The notes: generated by a model from the sequence alone, not told the origin. A stretch of 12,227 bases of DNA from an uncultured Brevibacterium sp. (GCA_902489215.1 CABTZE010000050.1:1-12227); one strand, 5' to 3'. Shown: positions 1 to 8,072, numbered from the stretch's first letter. A program made the numbers and translations.

Positions 1-3
1 ACT

Positions 4-92
4 GCTAACGGGAGTTTTTGTTGCTAAGCGGTGGCTGGCTGCTGAAGGGTGTCTCCCCTCGGCTAGGGCGTGGATTCGTCGCTAACCGGTGT
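4..92. repeat. Five degenerate direct repeats, ~19-bp period, upstream of hutU
   Basis: Five related 12-mers start at 4, 23, 41, 62 and 81: GCTAACGGGAGT, GCTAAGCGGTGG, GCTGAAGGGTGT, GCTAGGGCGTGG and GCTAACCGGTGT. The rough consensus is GCTAANSGGTGT and the spacings are 19, 18, 21 and 19 bp. The second and fifth copies match best and share the preceding GTYGCTAA context. The array may continue left of the window. The spacing is close to two helical turns, which would suit cooperative protein binding, but a decayed intergenic repeat is equally possible. The copies are degenerate and were found by eye, so confidence is modest. Confidence 0.42.
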
Positions 93-142
93 GCCCAGGT
101 GCCCCGTGCCCCGGACCGAGCCAACCGCAGCCGCGAGAACAC

Positions 143-182
143 CCCGTAAGTGTTGTCCAATATATTGGACAACACTTACGGG
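143..182. promoter_or_regulatory. Perfect 40-bp palindrome, probable operator of the hut operon
   Basis: The left half CCCGTAAGTGTTGTCCAATA (143-162) is followed directly by its exact reverse complement (163-182), with no mismatch and no spacer. It ends 77 bp before the hutU start and is the only strong symmetrical element in the leader. The AT-rich centre contains TATATT (161-166), which could itself serve as a -10 box, in which case a dimeric regulator bound here would block the promoter. A regulator of the IclR type is encoded at the end of the operon and is the natural candidate to bind it (inference). If transcribed, it would also form a very stable hairpin. It has no following T-run, so it is not a standard terminator. 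Confidence 0.72.
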
Positions 183-244
183 CTGCCCTGGTTTCCGGGG
201 CTGTAGAGGTTGACCATAAAAGCAGACACCCCCTACTAGCCCTT

Positions 245-250
245 GGAGGA
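245..250 (+). promoter_or_regulatory. Ribosome binding site fixing the hutU start
   Basis: GGAGGA lies 9 nt before the ATG at 260. The reading frame is open further upstream, to a GTG at 89, but that extension runs through the palindrome and has no urocanase homology. The Shine-Dalgarno sequence therefore decides for the ATG at 260. Confidence 0.85.
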
Positions 251-259
251 CCGACGACG

Positions 260-1957
260 ATGTCCTACACCAGGCACGATCCCAGTCGCACAGTCCGAGC
301 CCCGCGCGGAACTGAAATCACCGCCCGCAGCTGGCAGACGGAAGCCGCAATGCGCATGCTCATGAACAACCTCGACCCCGAGGTTGCCGAAAGGCCCGAA
401 GACCTCGTGGTCTACGGCGGAACCGGCCGGGCGGCCCGCAGCTGGGAAGCCTTCGACGCGATCGTCGAGACCCTCAAAGAGCTGTGTGACGACGAAACTC
501 TGCTCGTCCAGTCCGGCAAGCCCGTCGGAGTGCTCCGCACCCACGAATGGGCACCGCGAGTGCTCATCGCCAATTCAAACCTCGTGGGCGACTGGGCCAA
601 CTGGGAGCACTTCCGCAAGCTCGAAGCCGAAGGCCTCATGATGTACGGCCAGATGACTGCGGGTTCGTGGATCTACATCGCCACGCAGGGCATCCTCCAG
701 GGCACTTACGAAACCTTTGCCGCTGTTGCCAACGAACACTTCGGCGGCACATTGGCCGGCACGCTCACCGTCACTGCCGGGTGTGGCGGTATGGGCGGTG
801 CCCAGCCGCTTTCAGTCACACTCAACGGCGGCGCGTGCCTCATCATCGACGTCGACCGGGCGCGGATGGAGCGCCGCCAGGGCAAGCGCTACCTCGACGA
901 GGTCGTCTCGGACCTCGATGAAGCTCTCGACCTGGTTCTCGCAGCCAAAGCTGACAAGAGCGCTCTTTCTGTGGGCCTTGTCGGCAACGCGGCGGACATT
1001 CTGCCGGAGCTGCTGGACCGCGGTGTTGCCGTCGATATCGTCACCGACCAAACCTCAGCGCACGACCCCCTGTCCTACCTGCCGCTTGGTGTCAGCGTGG
1101 ACGAATGGTCTGAGGAAGCCGAAGAAAACCCCGAAAAGTTCACCCTGCGCGCGCAGGAGTCGATGGCGAAGCACGTCGCCGCAATGGTCGGCTTCCAGGA
1201 CAAGGGCGCGGTCGTGTTCGACTACGGCAACTCGATCCGCGACGAAGCCCGCAAAGCCGGCTACGACCGTGCCTTCGAGTTCCCCGGCTTTGTGCCCGCC
1301 TACATTCGCCCGCTGTTCTGCGAGGGTCTGGGTCCGTTCCGCTGGGTCGCCCTGTCTGGTGATCCAGAAGACATCCGGGTGACTGACGAAGCACTCAAAG
1401 AGCTCTTCCCTGACAACGATCACCTGCACCGTTGGCTCGACGCCGCACAGGAGTACGTGGAGTTCGAAGGTCTGCCCGCCCGCATCTGCTGGCTGGGCTA
1501 CCGGGAGCGCCACAAGGCGGGCCTGCTGTTCAACCAGCTGGTTGCCGACGGCAAAGTGTCGGCCCCCATCGTCATCGGCCGTGACCACCTGGACTCCGGT
1601 TCTGTGGCGAGCCCGTACCGCGAAACCGAGGCCATGCGAGACGGCTCTGACGCCGTGGCTGACTGGCCTTTGCTCAACGCCCTGGTCAACACCTCATCAG
1701 GTGCCAGCTGGGTGTCCCTGCACCACGGGGGAGGTGTCGGTATGGGTCGGTCTATCCACGCCGGCCAGGTCTCTGTTGCCGATGGCACGGAGCTTGCCGC
1801 GCAGAAGCTCGAGCGCCTGCTGACGAACGACCCCGCGATGGGCGTTATCCGCCACGTGGATGCTGGCTACGAGCGCGCTCACGAGGTTGCCGCTGAGCGC
1901 GGACTGTGGGTTCCCGCAGACGAAAAGCTCAACCGCCGCGCCGAGCAGGACGCGTAG
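260..1957 (+). CDS. hutU: Urocanate hydratase (urocanase)
   Basis: Converts urocanate to 4-imidazolone-5-propionate with tightly bound NAD+, the second step of histidine degradation in the cytoplasm. The protein has 565 residues, close to the usual ~555. Visible landmarks are GGTGRAARSW (53-62), the glycine-rich dinucleotide-binding stretch TAGCGGMGGAQPLS (172-185), GLPARICWLG with the expected active-site Cys at 410, DHLDSGSVASPYRETEAMRDG (442-462, shown in part by DHLDSGS) and HHGGGVGMGR (488-497). These agree throughout with the bacterial family. The start at 260 is set by GGAGGA at 245-250. It is the first gene of the operon, with hutI following after 9 nt. Expression is probably controlled through the palindrome at 143-182. 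No defect is seen. Confidence 0.97.
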   Translation: MSYTRHDPSRTVRAPRGTEITARSWQTEAAMRMLMNNLDPEVAERPEDLVVYGGTGRAARSWEAFDAIVETLKELCDDETLLVQSGKPVGVLRTHEWAPRVLIANSNLVGDWANWEHFRKLEAEGLMMYGQMTAGSWIYIATQGILQGTYETFAAVANEHFGGTLAGTLTVTAGCGGMGGAQPLSVTLNGGACLIIDVDRARMERRQGKRYLDEVVSDLDEALDLVLAAKADKSALSVGLVGNAADILPELLDRGVAVDIVTDQTSAHDPLSYLPLGVSVDEWSEEAEENPEKFTLRAQESMAKHVAAMVGFQDKGAVVFDYGNSIRDEARKAGYDRAFEFPGFVPAYIRPLFCEGLGPFRWVALSGDPEDIRVTDEALKELFPDNDHLHRWLDAAQEYVEFEGLPARICWLGYRERHKAGLLFNQLVADGKVSAPIVIGRDHLDSGSVASPYRETEAMRDGSDAVADWPLLNALVNTSSGASWVSLHHGGGVGMGRSIHAGQVSVADGTELAAQKLERLLTNDPAMGVIRHVDAGYERAHEVAAERGLWVPADEKLNRRAEQDA

Positions 1958-1966
1958 GCTGAAGTC

Positions 1967-3175
1967 ATGACTTCTCTGCTTGTCACCGACATTGCTGAGC
2001 TCGTCACGAACGACCCGCACGCGCAGGACCTCCTGGGCGTGCGGCAGAACGCTGCGATGCTCGTTGAGGACGGCACGGTGGCCTGGATCGGCGACACCGC
2101 GAAGGCACCCGCCGCGGACGAGGCGGTCTCGGCTGCCGGCCGCGCTGTCATTCCCGGTTTTGTCGACAGTCACAATCACCTGATCTTCGCGGGCGACCGC
2201 TCGGAAGAGTTCGCCGCTCGCATGGCCGGGCAGGCGTATTCGGCCGGCGGAATCGCCACGACCGTCAGCGCGACTCGCGAAGCTTCGGCCCAGCAGCTGG
2301 AGGACAACCTCGTGCGTTTGCTGCGGCAGGCAGAGCACAGCGGCACCACGACGTTTGAGATCAAGTCCGGCTACGGCCTGACAGTCGAAAGCGAACTCGA
2401 AGCGCTGCGCATTGCCCGCCGCCACACCGAGGAGACGACCCTCATGGCGGCCCACGTGGTGCCGGCCGAATACAAGGAAGCGCCGGATAACTACGTCGAC
2501 CTCATCATCGAACAGATGATCCCGCGGGCAGCCCAGGAGGGCCTGGCCAAGTGGATTGACGTGTTCTGCGAGCAAGGTGCGTTCGATACCGCGCAGACCC
2601 GCCGGATTGTCGAGGCGGGGCTCGCCCACGGTCTGAAGCCTCGCCTGCACGCGAATCAGCTGAGCGATATGGGCGCCATGGCCCTGGCCGCTGAGGTTGG
2701 TGCGGTGTCGGCTGATCACGCGACTTTTGTCAGCGACGAGGACCTGGCTCGCATTGCCGAGGCGAGGACTGTGCTGACGCTGCTGCCCAGCATTGAGTTC
2801 TCGACTCGCCAGCCGTACCCGGATGTCCGCAGGTATCACGAGGCGGGGGTCACGGTGGCGATTGCATCTGACTGCAATCCGGGCAGCGGCTTTTCGAATT
2901 CGATTCCCTTCTGCATGGCCATTGCGGTACGCGATATGCACTTCACCGTCGAGCAGGCGCTGTGGTCGGCCACGGCCGGCGGTGCGCGCGCCCTGCAGCG
3001 GAACGACGTGGGCGCACTGACCGTGGGCAGTCGGGCTGATTTCAGCATCCTGGATGCCCCGTCCTATCGGCATTTGGTTTACCGGCCCGGTGTGCAGCAG
3101 ATCGCTGAGGTCTACCGCGCCGGCACACACATCTCCTCGAACCCATCCCCATTCACATGTAAGGAGCTCCCATGA
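1967..3175 (+). CDS. hutI: Imidazolonepropionase
   Basis: Hydrolyses 4-imidazolone-5-propionate to N-formimidoyl-L-glutamate, the third step of histidine degradation. It is a 402-residue metal-dependent amidohydrolase with a TIM-barrel fold, the normal family length. The metal-binding HNH motif is at 69-71, inside VDSHNHLIFAGDRSEEFAAR; most relatives have HTH there, and both histidines are kept. Further landmarks are EIKSGYGLTVESE (131-143), AAHVVPAEY (161-169), DVFCEQGAF (198-206), LHANQ with His228, SADH (248-251) and ASDCNPGS with Asp302. The ribosome site before the ATG is weak, so translation probably depends on ribosomes finishing hutU 9 nt upstream. Its stop overlaps the hutH start by 4 nt (ATGA). 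Confidence 0.97.
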   Translation: MTSLLVTDIAELVTNDPHAQDLLGVRQNAAMLVEDGTVAWIGDTAKAPAADEAVSAAGRAVIPGFVDSHNHLIFAGDRSEEFAARMAGQAYSAGGIATTVSATREASAQQLEDNLVRLLRQAEHSGTTTFEIKSGYGLTVESELEALRIARRHTEETTLMAAHVVPAEYKEAPDNYVDLIIEQMIPRAAQEGLAKWIDVFCEQGAFDTAQTRRIVEAGLAHGLKPRLHANQLSDMGAMALAAEVGAVSADHATFVSDEDLARIAEARTVLTLLPSIEFSTRQPYPDVRRYHEAGVTVAIASDCNPGSGFSNSIPFCMAIAVRDMHFTVEQALWSATAGGARALQRNDVGALTVGSRADFSILDAPSYRHLVYRPGVQQIAEVYRAGTHISSNPSPFTCKELP

Positions 3176-4752
3176 CGACTTCTGTTGCTCTTGATCCTCA
3201 GGCTCTGTCGTTTGCCGATGTCGTAGCTGTTGCCCGGCACGGCGCACAGGTCACCATCCCGGATTCTGTTCTCGCCGATGTCGCAGAGGCCCGACGTGCG
3301 GTGGATGCTCTGGCCGCCCACCCAAAGCCCGTCTACGGAGTTTCAACCGGCTTCGGAGCGCTCGCACAGCGCCACATTCCGCACGAGAGCCGCGCGCAGC
3401 TGCAGAAGTCGCTCATCCGCTCCCACGCTGCGGGCATCGGCGACCCGGTAGAGGTCGAGGTGGTGCGTGCGCTCATGCTGTTGCGCGCCCGCACTCTGGC
3501 CACCGGGCGGACGGGTGTGAAGGTTGAGACCCTGCAGACCTATGTTGAGATTCTCAATGCCGGCATCACCCCGTGGGTGCATGAGCACGGTTCGCTCGGC
3601 TGTTCTGGTGACCTCGCCCCGCTGTCGGCGTGTGCGCTCGTGGTGATGGGCGAAGGCAAGGTGCATGGCCCGGACGGCACGCCCGTCGATGCTGGCCCCG
3701 TCCTTGCCGAAGCCGGCATCACTCCGGTCGAGCTTGAGGAAAAGGAGGGCTTGGCGCTCGTCAATGGAACTGACGGGATGCTGGGCATGCTCATCCTTGC
3801 GCTGTATGACCTTGAGAAGCTTTTGACGACCGCTGATATCAGCGCGGCTATGTCTGTTGAGTCCCAGTTGGGCACCGACCAGGTGTTCAAGCCCGAACTG
3901 CACTACCCTCTGCGCCCGCACCCGGGCCAGCGCGCGAGTGCCGGCAATATGTTTGCGGCTCTGCAGGATTCCGAGATTATGGCCAGCCACCGGGATTCGG
4001 AGCATTTGGTGCAGGATGCGTATTCGCTCCGCTGCTCACCGCAGGTGACCGGTGCCGCCCGGGATGCCGCAGTGTTTGCGGCGCAGGTGGCTGCGCGCGA
4101 AATCCGCTCAGCTGTGGACAACCCGGTGGTCCTCCCGGATGGCACCGTGTCCTCCAATGGCAACTTCCATGGAGCTCCGCTTGCCCACCAGTTGGACTTC
4201 TTGGCGATTGTGGCGGCTGATGTCGCCTCAATTGCGGAGCGTCGCACCGATCGTGCGATGGACAAGACGCGCAATGAAGGCCTGCACTCGTTCTTGGCGC
4301 ATGACCCGGGTGTGGATTCGGGCCTCATGATTGCGCACTACACGCAGGCGGCCATGGTGTCGGAATCCAAGCGGCTGGCCACACCGGCGAGTGTCGATTC
4401 GATTCCGTCGTCGGCCATGCAGGAAGACCACGTGTCGATGGGCTGGGGTGCGGCCCGCAAGCTGCGTCAGTCTTTGGACAATCTGGCGCGTGTGCTGGCA
4501 GTCGAAATCTATGCGGCAGCGCGGGCAGCGGATCTGCGTGACGCGGCCGCCAGCCCCGTGACCGGCGCTGTCATCAGCCTGCTGCGCGAAACGGTTCCCG
4601 GCCCCGGTTCGGACCGGTTCATGTCGCCTGAGCTCGCACAGACCGTTGAGCTTGTGACCAGCGGTGCCGTCCTCAGGGCCGCTTCGGAGGCGGGAACGCT
4701 CGAACACACGCTCGCGGATGTCGACGGCACGGTGCTCACAGGGGTGAACTGA
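3172..4752 (+). CDS. hutH: Histidine ammonia-lyase (histidase)
   Basis: Deaminates L-histidine to trans-urocanate and ammonia, the first and committing step, using the self-made MIO electrophile. The protein has 526 residues, at the long end for bacterial histidases. The MIO triad is Cys144-Ser145-Gly146 within GSLGCSGDLAPLS. Cys instead of Ala at the first position is, as I recall, also found in Streptomyces histidase, so it should be functional. Residues matching the known active site are Tyr55 (PVYGVSTGFG), His85 (IRSHAAG), Asn198 (LVNGTDGM), Tyr284 and Arg287 (DAYSLRC), Phe332 (SNGNFHG) and Glu418 (AMQEDHVSMGW). AAGGAG at 3161-3166, 5 nt before the ATG, is a strong ribosome site. The gene overlaps hutI by 4 nt and the next gene by 1 nt (TGATG). 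Being third in the operon despite catalysing the first step is not unusual. Confidence 0.97.
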   Translation: MTTSVALDPQALSFADVVAVARHGAQVTIPDSVLADVAEARRAVDALAAHPKPVYGVSTGFGALAQRHIPHESRAQLQKSLIRSHAAGIGDPVEVEVVRALMLLRARTLATGRTGVKVETLQTYVEILNAGITPWVHEHGSLGCSGDLAPLSACALVVMGEGKVHGPDGTPVDAGPVLAEAGITPVELEEKEGLALVNGTDGMLGMLILALYDLEKLLTTADISAAMSVESQLGTDQVFKPELHYPLRPHPGQRASAGNMFAALQDSEIMASHRDSEHLVQDAYSLRCSPQVTGAARDAAVFAAQVAAREIRSAVDNPVVLPDGTVSSNGNFHGAPLAHQLDFLAIVAADVASIAERRTDRAMDKTRNEGLHSFLAHDPGVDSGLMIAHYTQAAMVSESKRLATPASVDSIPSSAMQEDHVSMGWGAARKLRQSLDNLARVLAVEIYAAARAADLRDAAASPVTGAVISLLRETVPGPGSDRFMSPELAQTVELVTSGAVLRAASEAGTLEHTLADVDGTVLTGVN

Positions 4753-5969
4753 TGTCGGTTCTGGGGCTTATGGCCGCAATCCGCGATGTTGGGCGCGACC
4801 CGTCCGGCTTGGGCTATCGGCGCTTCGGCTTCAGCCCTGAAGAGCGGACTCTGCGCGAATGGTTCGTTGCCGAGTGCCGTAAGCGCGGCTTTGACGTCGA
4901 AATCGACTCCAATGGCATCACGTGGGCGTGGGTGACCGAGCCTGGGTCGAACGCCGTGGTCACCGGATCGCACCTGGACTCCGTCCCAGGGGGAGGCGAG
5001 TTCGACGGCCCACTGGGTGTCGCCTCGGCCCTGGCGGCAGTTGACCAGCTGAAAGCCGACGGTCGCCTCGAACAAGCGGACAGGCCCCTGGCGATTGCCG
5101 TGTTCCCCGAAGAGGAGGGCAGCCGCTTCGGCGTTGCCTGCCTGGGCTCGCGCCTGCTGTCGGGAGCCATCGACCGTGACAGGGCGCTGGCACTCAAGGA
5201 CGCCGACGGCGTGACGTTCGCGCAGGCCGCCAGCGCCTACGGCCTCACACCGGAGCACATCGGCGCTGACCGCGACCGCCTGAACCAGATCGGTTCGTTC
5301 ATCGAACTGCACGTCGAGCAGGGCGTGGGGCTTATCAACACCGACCAGCCGGTGTCGATCGGCAGTTCGATCATCGGCCACGGCCGCTGGAACTTCCGGT
5401 TCACGGGGCAGGGCAACCACGCCGGAACGACCCCGATGAGCCACCGGGCTGACCCGGTTGCTGCGGCAAGTTCTGTCATCGGCGGGATTCCGCAGATCAC
5501 CGGGGCACACAGCGGTTCTGTCGCCACGGTCGGCAGGACGCACATTCACCCCGGCGGGACGAACGTCATCGCCTCGTCCATGGACTTCTGGCTGGACATC
5601 CGCCACCCTGACGACACGGTTGTCGAGGCGGTGCTCGCCGACATCACCGACCGCGCCCAGGATGTTGCGGCGAGTGTTGAGGGGCTCACCGCCGAAGTGC
5701 GGCGCGAATCCTATTCGCCGACCGTGGACTTCCACGCAGCGCTCAACGACAGGCTGCAGGCGGTCCTGCCGAACGCGCCGCGCATGCCGTCCGGCGCCGG
5801 CCACGACGCCGGCATTCTCGCCGCTCACGTGCCCTCGGCCATGCTCTACGTGCGCAACCCCACGGGCGTTTCCCACGCTCCGGAAGAGGCGTGCGAAGAA
5901 TCCGACCAGATCGCCGGAGCGGCAGCTCTTGCCGATGTTCTGGCCTCGGAACTGAAAGCCACCGCATGA
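4752..5969 (+). CDS. M20-family amidohydrolase (AllC / N-carbamoyl-amino-acid hydrolase type), candidate N-formylglutamate deformylase
   Basis: This is a 405-residue binuclear metallohydrolase of the allantoate amidohydrolase / N-carbamoyl-L-amino acid hydrolase group. Predicted metal ligands are all present: His74 (TGSHLDSVPGGG), bridging Asp85 (EFDGPLGV), Glu121-Glu122 (FPEEEGSRFG), His187 (ELHVEQG) and His375 (GVSHAPEE). The substrate-carboxylate signature GTNVIAS with Asn271 and LDIRH with Arg284 is intact, as is GAGHDA (348-353). Between the two metal-binding halves is the usual dimerisation domain (about 205-325). By similarity it would be labelled allantoate amidohydrolase, but no purine-degradation gene is nearby. 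It lies between hutH and hutF, overlapping them by 1 and 4 nt, and HutG is missing. It therefore probably hydrolyses N-formylglutamate (or formimidoylglutamate) to glutamate. A similar gene sits in the Streptomyces hut cluster, as I recall. Family call is firm, substrate is inferred. AGGGG at 4740-4744 is the ribosome site. Confidence 0.9.
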   Translation: MSVLGLMAAIRDVGRDPSGLGYRRFGFSPEERTLREWFVAECRKRGFDVEIDSNGITWAWVTEPGSNAVVTGSHLDSVPGGGEFDGPLGVASALAAVDQLKADGRLEQADRPLAIAVFPEEEGSRFGVACLGSRLLSGAIDRDRALALKDADGVTFAQAASAYGLTPEHIGADRDRLNQIGSFIELHVEQGVGLINTDQPVSIGSSIIGHGRWNFRFTGQGNHAGTTPMSHRADPVAAASSVIGGIPQITGAHSGSVATVGRTHIHPGGTNVIASSMDFWLDIRHPDDTVVEAVLADITDRAQDVAASVEGLTAEVRRESYSPTVDFHAALNDRLQAVLPNAPRMPSGAGHDAGILAAHVPSAMLYVRNPTGVSHAPEEACEESDQIAGAAALADVLASELKATA

Positions 5970-7324
5970 AGCTCTTCTTTCCGCGCGCCTACGTGGACGG
6001 CCGCATTCAGCCTGATGTCCTCGTCACGGCTGATGAGAGCGGCACCATCACCGCTGTCGAATGCGGCACCTCACCTGCCCCCGTGCCAGCAGCCCCCGGT
6101 ACCCCAACCGGCCCCCCACCCGGCACCTCGTCAGAAGACATCCACGTCTTCACCGGAACGGCCTTCCCCGGTGCGCACAATGCGCACTCGCACGCCTTCC
6201 ACCGCCTGCTGCGCGGGCGGACGCACGATGACGGGGGCACCTTCTGGACGTGGCGGCAGGAAATGTACGCGGCAGCTGCTTCCCTGACTCCGCAGCTTTA
6301 CCGCGAAGTCGCCACGGCGGTGTTCGGGGAGATGATCGAGGCTGGCTACACCTCGGTCGGCGAGTTTCACTACGTCCACCACGCCCCGGACGGCACCGCC
6401 TACTCGGATCACGCTATGGAGCGGGCCCTGGCGGAAGCGGCAGCAACAGCCGGCATCCGCCTGGTTCTGCTGGACACGTGCTATCTGCGCGGCAGCATCG
6501 GCAAAGAGCTCGCGCCCGAGCAGGTGCGCTTCGGTGATGGCAGCATCGACGCGTACATGCGCAGGCACGCCAGTCTGCGCGCGGCACTCGCCGACTTCAG
6601 CCCGCTGGTCACCGTCGGTGCGGCAATCCACTCGGTGCGTGCGGTCGCCGCGGAAGACCTCCCGCGCTTTGCCGAACTCGATGGCCCTCTGCACATCCAC
6701 CTGTCCGAACAGCCCGCCGAAAACGAACAGGCGCTCGCCGCCTACGGGAAGACGCCCACGCGGCTGCTTGCCGAGGCAGGGCTCCTGTCACCGCGCCTGT
6801 CGGCGGTGCACGCCACCCACCTGAGCGATGACGACATTCGGCTGCTGGGGGAGGCCGGGGTGCACATTGTCATGTGCCCCACGACCGAGGCGGATCTCGC
6901 CGACGGCATCGGGCCGGCACGTGCGCTCGCGGACGCCGGGGCTGTCATCTGCCTGGGCTCAGATCAGCACGTTGTGTTGGACTCCATGCGGGAACTGCAG
7001 GCGCTGGAAGCCGGCGAGCGCCTGGCATCCGGACAGCGGGGACGCTTCAGCCCAGCCGAACTCATCGCCGCCCTGACGCAGTCCGGAGCTTCGTCGCTGG
7101 GCCTGCGCTCTGGGATTGCGGTAGGGTGCCCAGCAGACATCGTCACTGTTGAGCACGCAAGTGTGCGCACCGCGGGTTCACGCGGAGAACAGGTGGTGAT
7201 GTCAGCCACCGCTGCGGATATCAGCGCCGTCATCGTCGCCGGCCGGGTTTGCCGTTCTCGTCCCGAGAGCGCTGAACAGGATCCGCTGGGGAGGCTTTAC
7301 ACACGGTTTTTCAAGGAGGAATGA
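5966..7324 (+). CDS. hutF: N-formimidoyl-L-glutamate deiminase
   Basis: Hydrolyses N-formimidoyl-L-glutamate to N-formyl-L-glutamate and ammonia, directing histidine degradation along the five-step route. It is a 452-residue amidohydrolase. Zinc ligands are His74 and His76 (AHSHAFHR), His245 (HIHLSEQ) and Asp333 (GSDQHV); Glu248 and His282 (VHATH) fit the catalytic residues of characterised HutF. Family-specific stretches are FWTWRQEMY (93-101), GYTSVGEFHYVHH (127-139), IHSVRAV (221-227) and CPTTEADLADG (304-314). The ATG at 5966 overlaps the stop of the preceding gene (ATGA). The frame is open 75 nt further up, but that part lies inside the preceding gene and adds no homology. Residues 33-58 form an unusual Pro/Thr/Gly-rich insert (eight prolines) in the N-terminal domain. 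Most of the offset from Pseudomonas numbering is explained by this insert. Confidence 0.96.
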   Translation: MKLFFPRAYVDGRIQPDVLVTADESGTITAVECGTSPAPVPAAPGTPTGPPPGTSSEDIHVFTGTAFPGAHNAHSHAFHRLLRGRTHDDGGTFWTWRQEMYAAAASLTPQLYREVATAVFGEMIEAGYTSVGEFHYVHHAPDGTAYSDHAMERALAEAAATAGIRLVLLDTCYLRGSIGKELAPEQVRFGDGSIDAYMRRHASLRAALADFSPLVTVGAAIHSVRAVAAEDLPRFAELDGPLHIHLSEQPAENEQALAAYGKTPTRLLAEAGLLSPRLSAVHATHLSDDDIRLLGEAGVHIVMCPTTEADLADGIGPARALADAGAVICLGSDQHVVLDSMRELQALEAGERLASGQRGRFSPAELIAALTQSGASSLGLRSGIAVGCPADIVTVEHASVRTAGSRGEQVVMSATAADISAVIVAGRVCRSRPESAEQDPLGRLYTRFFKEE

Positions 7325-7325
7325 C

Positions 7326-8072
7326 GTGGCAGAGGTTCCGGCACTCAGGCGTTCCGTGGGGATTCTGCGCCACCTGGGGTCGTCATTGCGGCCCATCAGT
7401 GCGGGAGCTCTCGCACGCACCCTGAACATTCCCCGCTCCAGCCTGTACGACCTTTTGGCGGTTCTTGAAGAGCTCGACATGGTGCGCAAAGTGGACACCG
7501 GCTATGTGCTGGGTGCCGGCATCAGCGAACTCGACGCCGCGCACTCACGTCACGCGTCTTTGCAGCGGATTGTTCAGCCGGCTGCGCTTGAAACGGCCGA
7601 AGCTGCCGGCGGTTCTGTCCAGTTGGCGGTTCTGCGCGGCTGGGAGACGGTGTACCTGCTGAAAGAGTCAGCCAAGAGAGCCCCGCGGATCGTCACCGAG
7701 GCCGGCATCCGCATGCCCGCTTACCTCACTGCGACCGGCCGGGCGATCCTGTCGCGGCTGGAGAGGCGCGAGGTGGTGGCGATCTTCTCTTCTGAACTCG
7801 TCTTTGCGCAGCGCACGGGGCAGGGGCCCACGTCGCTGCGGGAACTCAACAGCGAATTGGCCGGTGTTCGCTCCCGCGGCTATTCGATTGAGCACGGTGA
7901 AATCAGCGACGGCATTTGGACAGTCGCCGCACCCATTGTCGATGCGGCCTACAGGCCGATTGCCGCGTTCGGCATTTCCCTGCCCACCGACGACAGCGGA
8001 GAAGACCGTGAAAAGGAAGTCAGCGCCCTGGCGGTAGAAGCCGCCGAGGGGATTTCAGCGCGTCTGCGCTGA
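7326..8072 (+). CDS. IclR-family transcriptional regulator, probable hut operon regulator
   Basis: This is a 248-residue DNA-binding regulator. An N-terminal winged helix-turn-helix covers about 5-65, with recognition helix region IPRSSLYDLLAVLEEL (35-50). A C-terminal IclR effector domain covers about 80-245 and shows YLTATGRAIL (133-142) and RGYSIEHGEISDGIWTVAAPI (184-204, an IclR signature). The GTG start is fixed by AAGGAGGA at 7313-7320, 5 nt before it, the best ribosome site in the window. It begins 1 nt after the hutF stop, so it is co-transcribed with the enzymes. It therefore probably senses a histidine-pathway intermediate such as urocanate and acts at the palindrome before hutU (inference). 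IclR regulators of hut genes (HutR) are known in corynebacteria. Its first 60 residues are about 58% identical (35/60, counted by hand) to those of the regulator at 8326. Confidence 0.93.
   Translation: MAEVPALRRSVGILRHLGSSLRPISAGALARTLNIPRSSLYDLLAVLEELDMVRKVDTGYVLGAGISELDAAHSRHASLQRIVQPAALETAEAAGGSVQLAVLRGWETVYLLKESAKRAPRIVTEAGIRMPAYLTATGRAILSRLERREVVAIFSSELVFAQRTGQGPTSLRELNSELAGVRSRGYSIEHGEISDGIWTVAAPIVDAAYRPIAAFGISLPTDDSGEDREKEVSALAVEAAEGISARLR

Noticed and set aside
210..238. TTGACC with CTACTA 17 bp later as the hutU promoter
   Set aside because: The -10 match is poor and the start would fall on the ribosome site itself; a promoter at or before the palindrome is at least as likely.
89..259. 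Extension of hutU to an upstream GTG (57 extra residues)
   Set aside because: The extra segment translates the 40-bp palindrome, shows no urocanase similarity, and the GGAGGA site points to the ATG at 260.
1697..3247. Long open frame of 516 codons on the - strand opposite hutU/hutI
   Set aside because: It is an antisense shadow in GC-rich DNA: it spans two well-identified genes and has no recognisable motifs.
3601..3609. Cys-Ser-Gly instead of Ala-Ser-Gly in the MIO motif of HutH as a possible inactivating change
   Set aside because: As I recall, Streptomyces histidase has the same GCSGDLAPLS sequence and is active, and all other catalytic residues are present.
4509..5876. 455-codon - strand open frame opposite hutH and the M20 gene
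   Set aside because: Antisense shadow of two confidently assigned genes, with biased composition.
5891..5965. Upstream ATG for hutF inside the M20 gene
   Set aside because: It lies entirely within the preceding coding sequence; the ATG at 5966 gives the classic ATGA overlap and the usual N-terminus.
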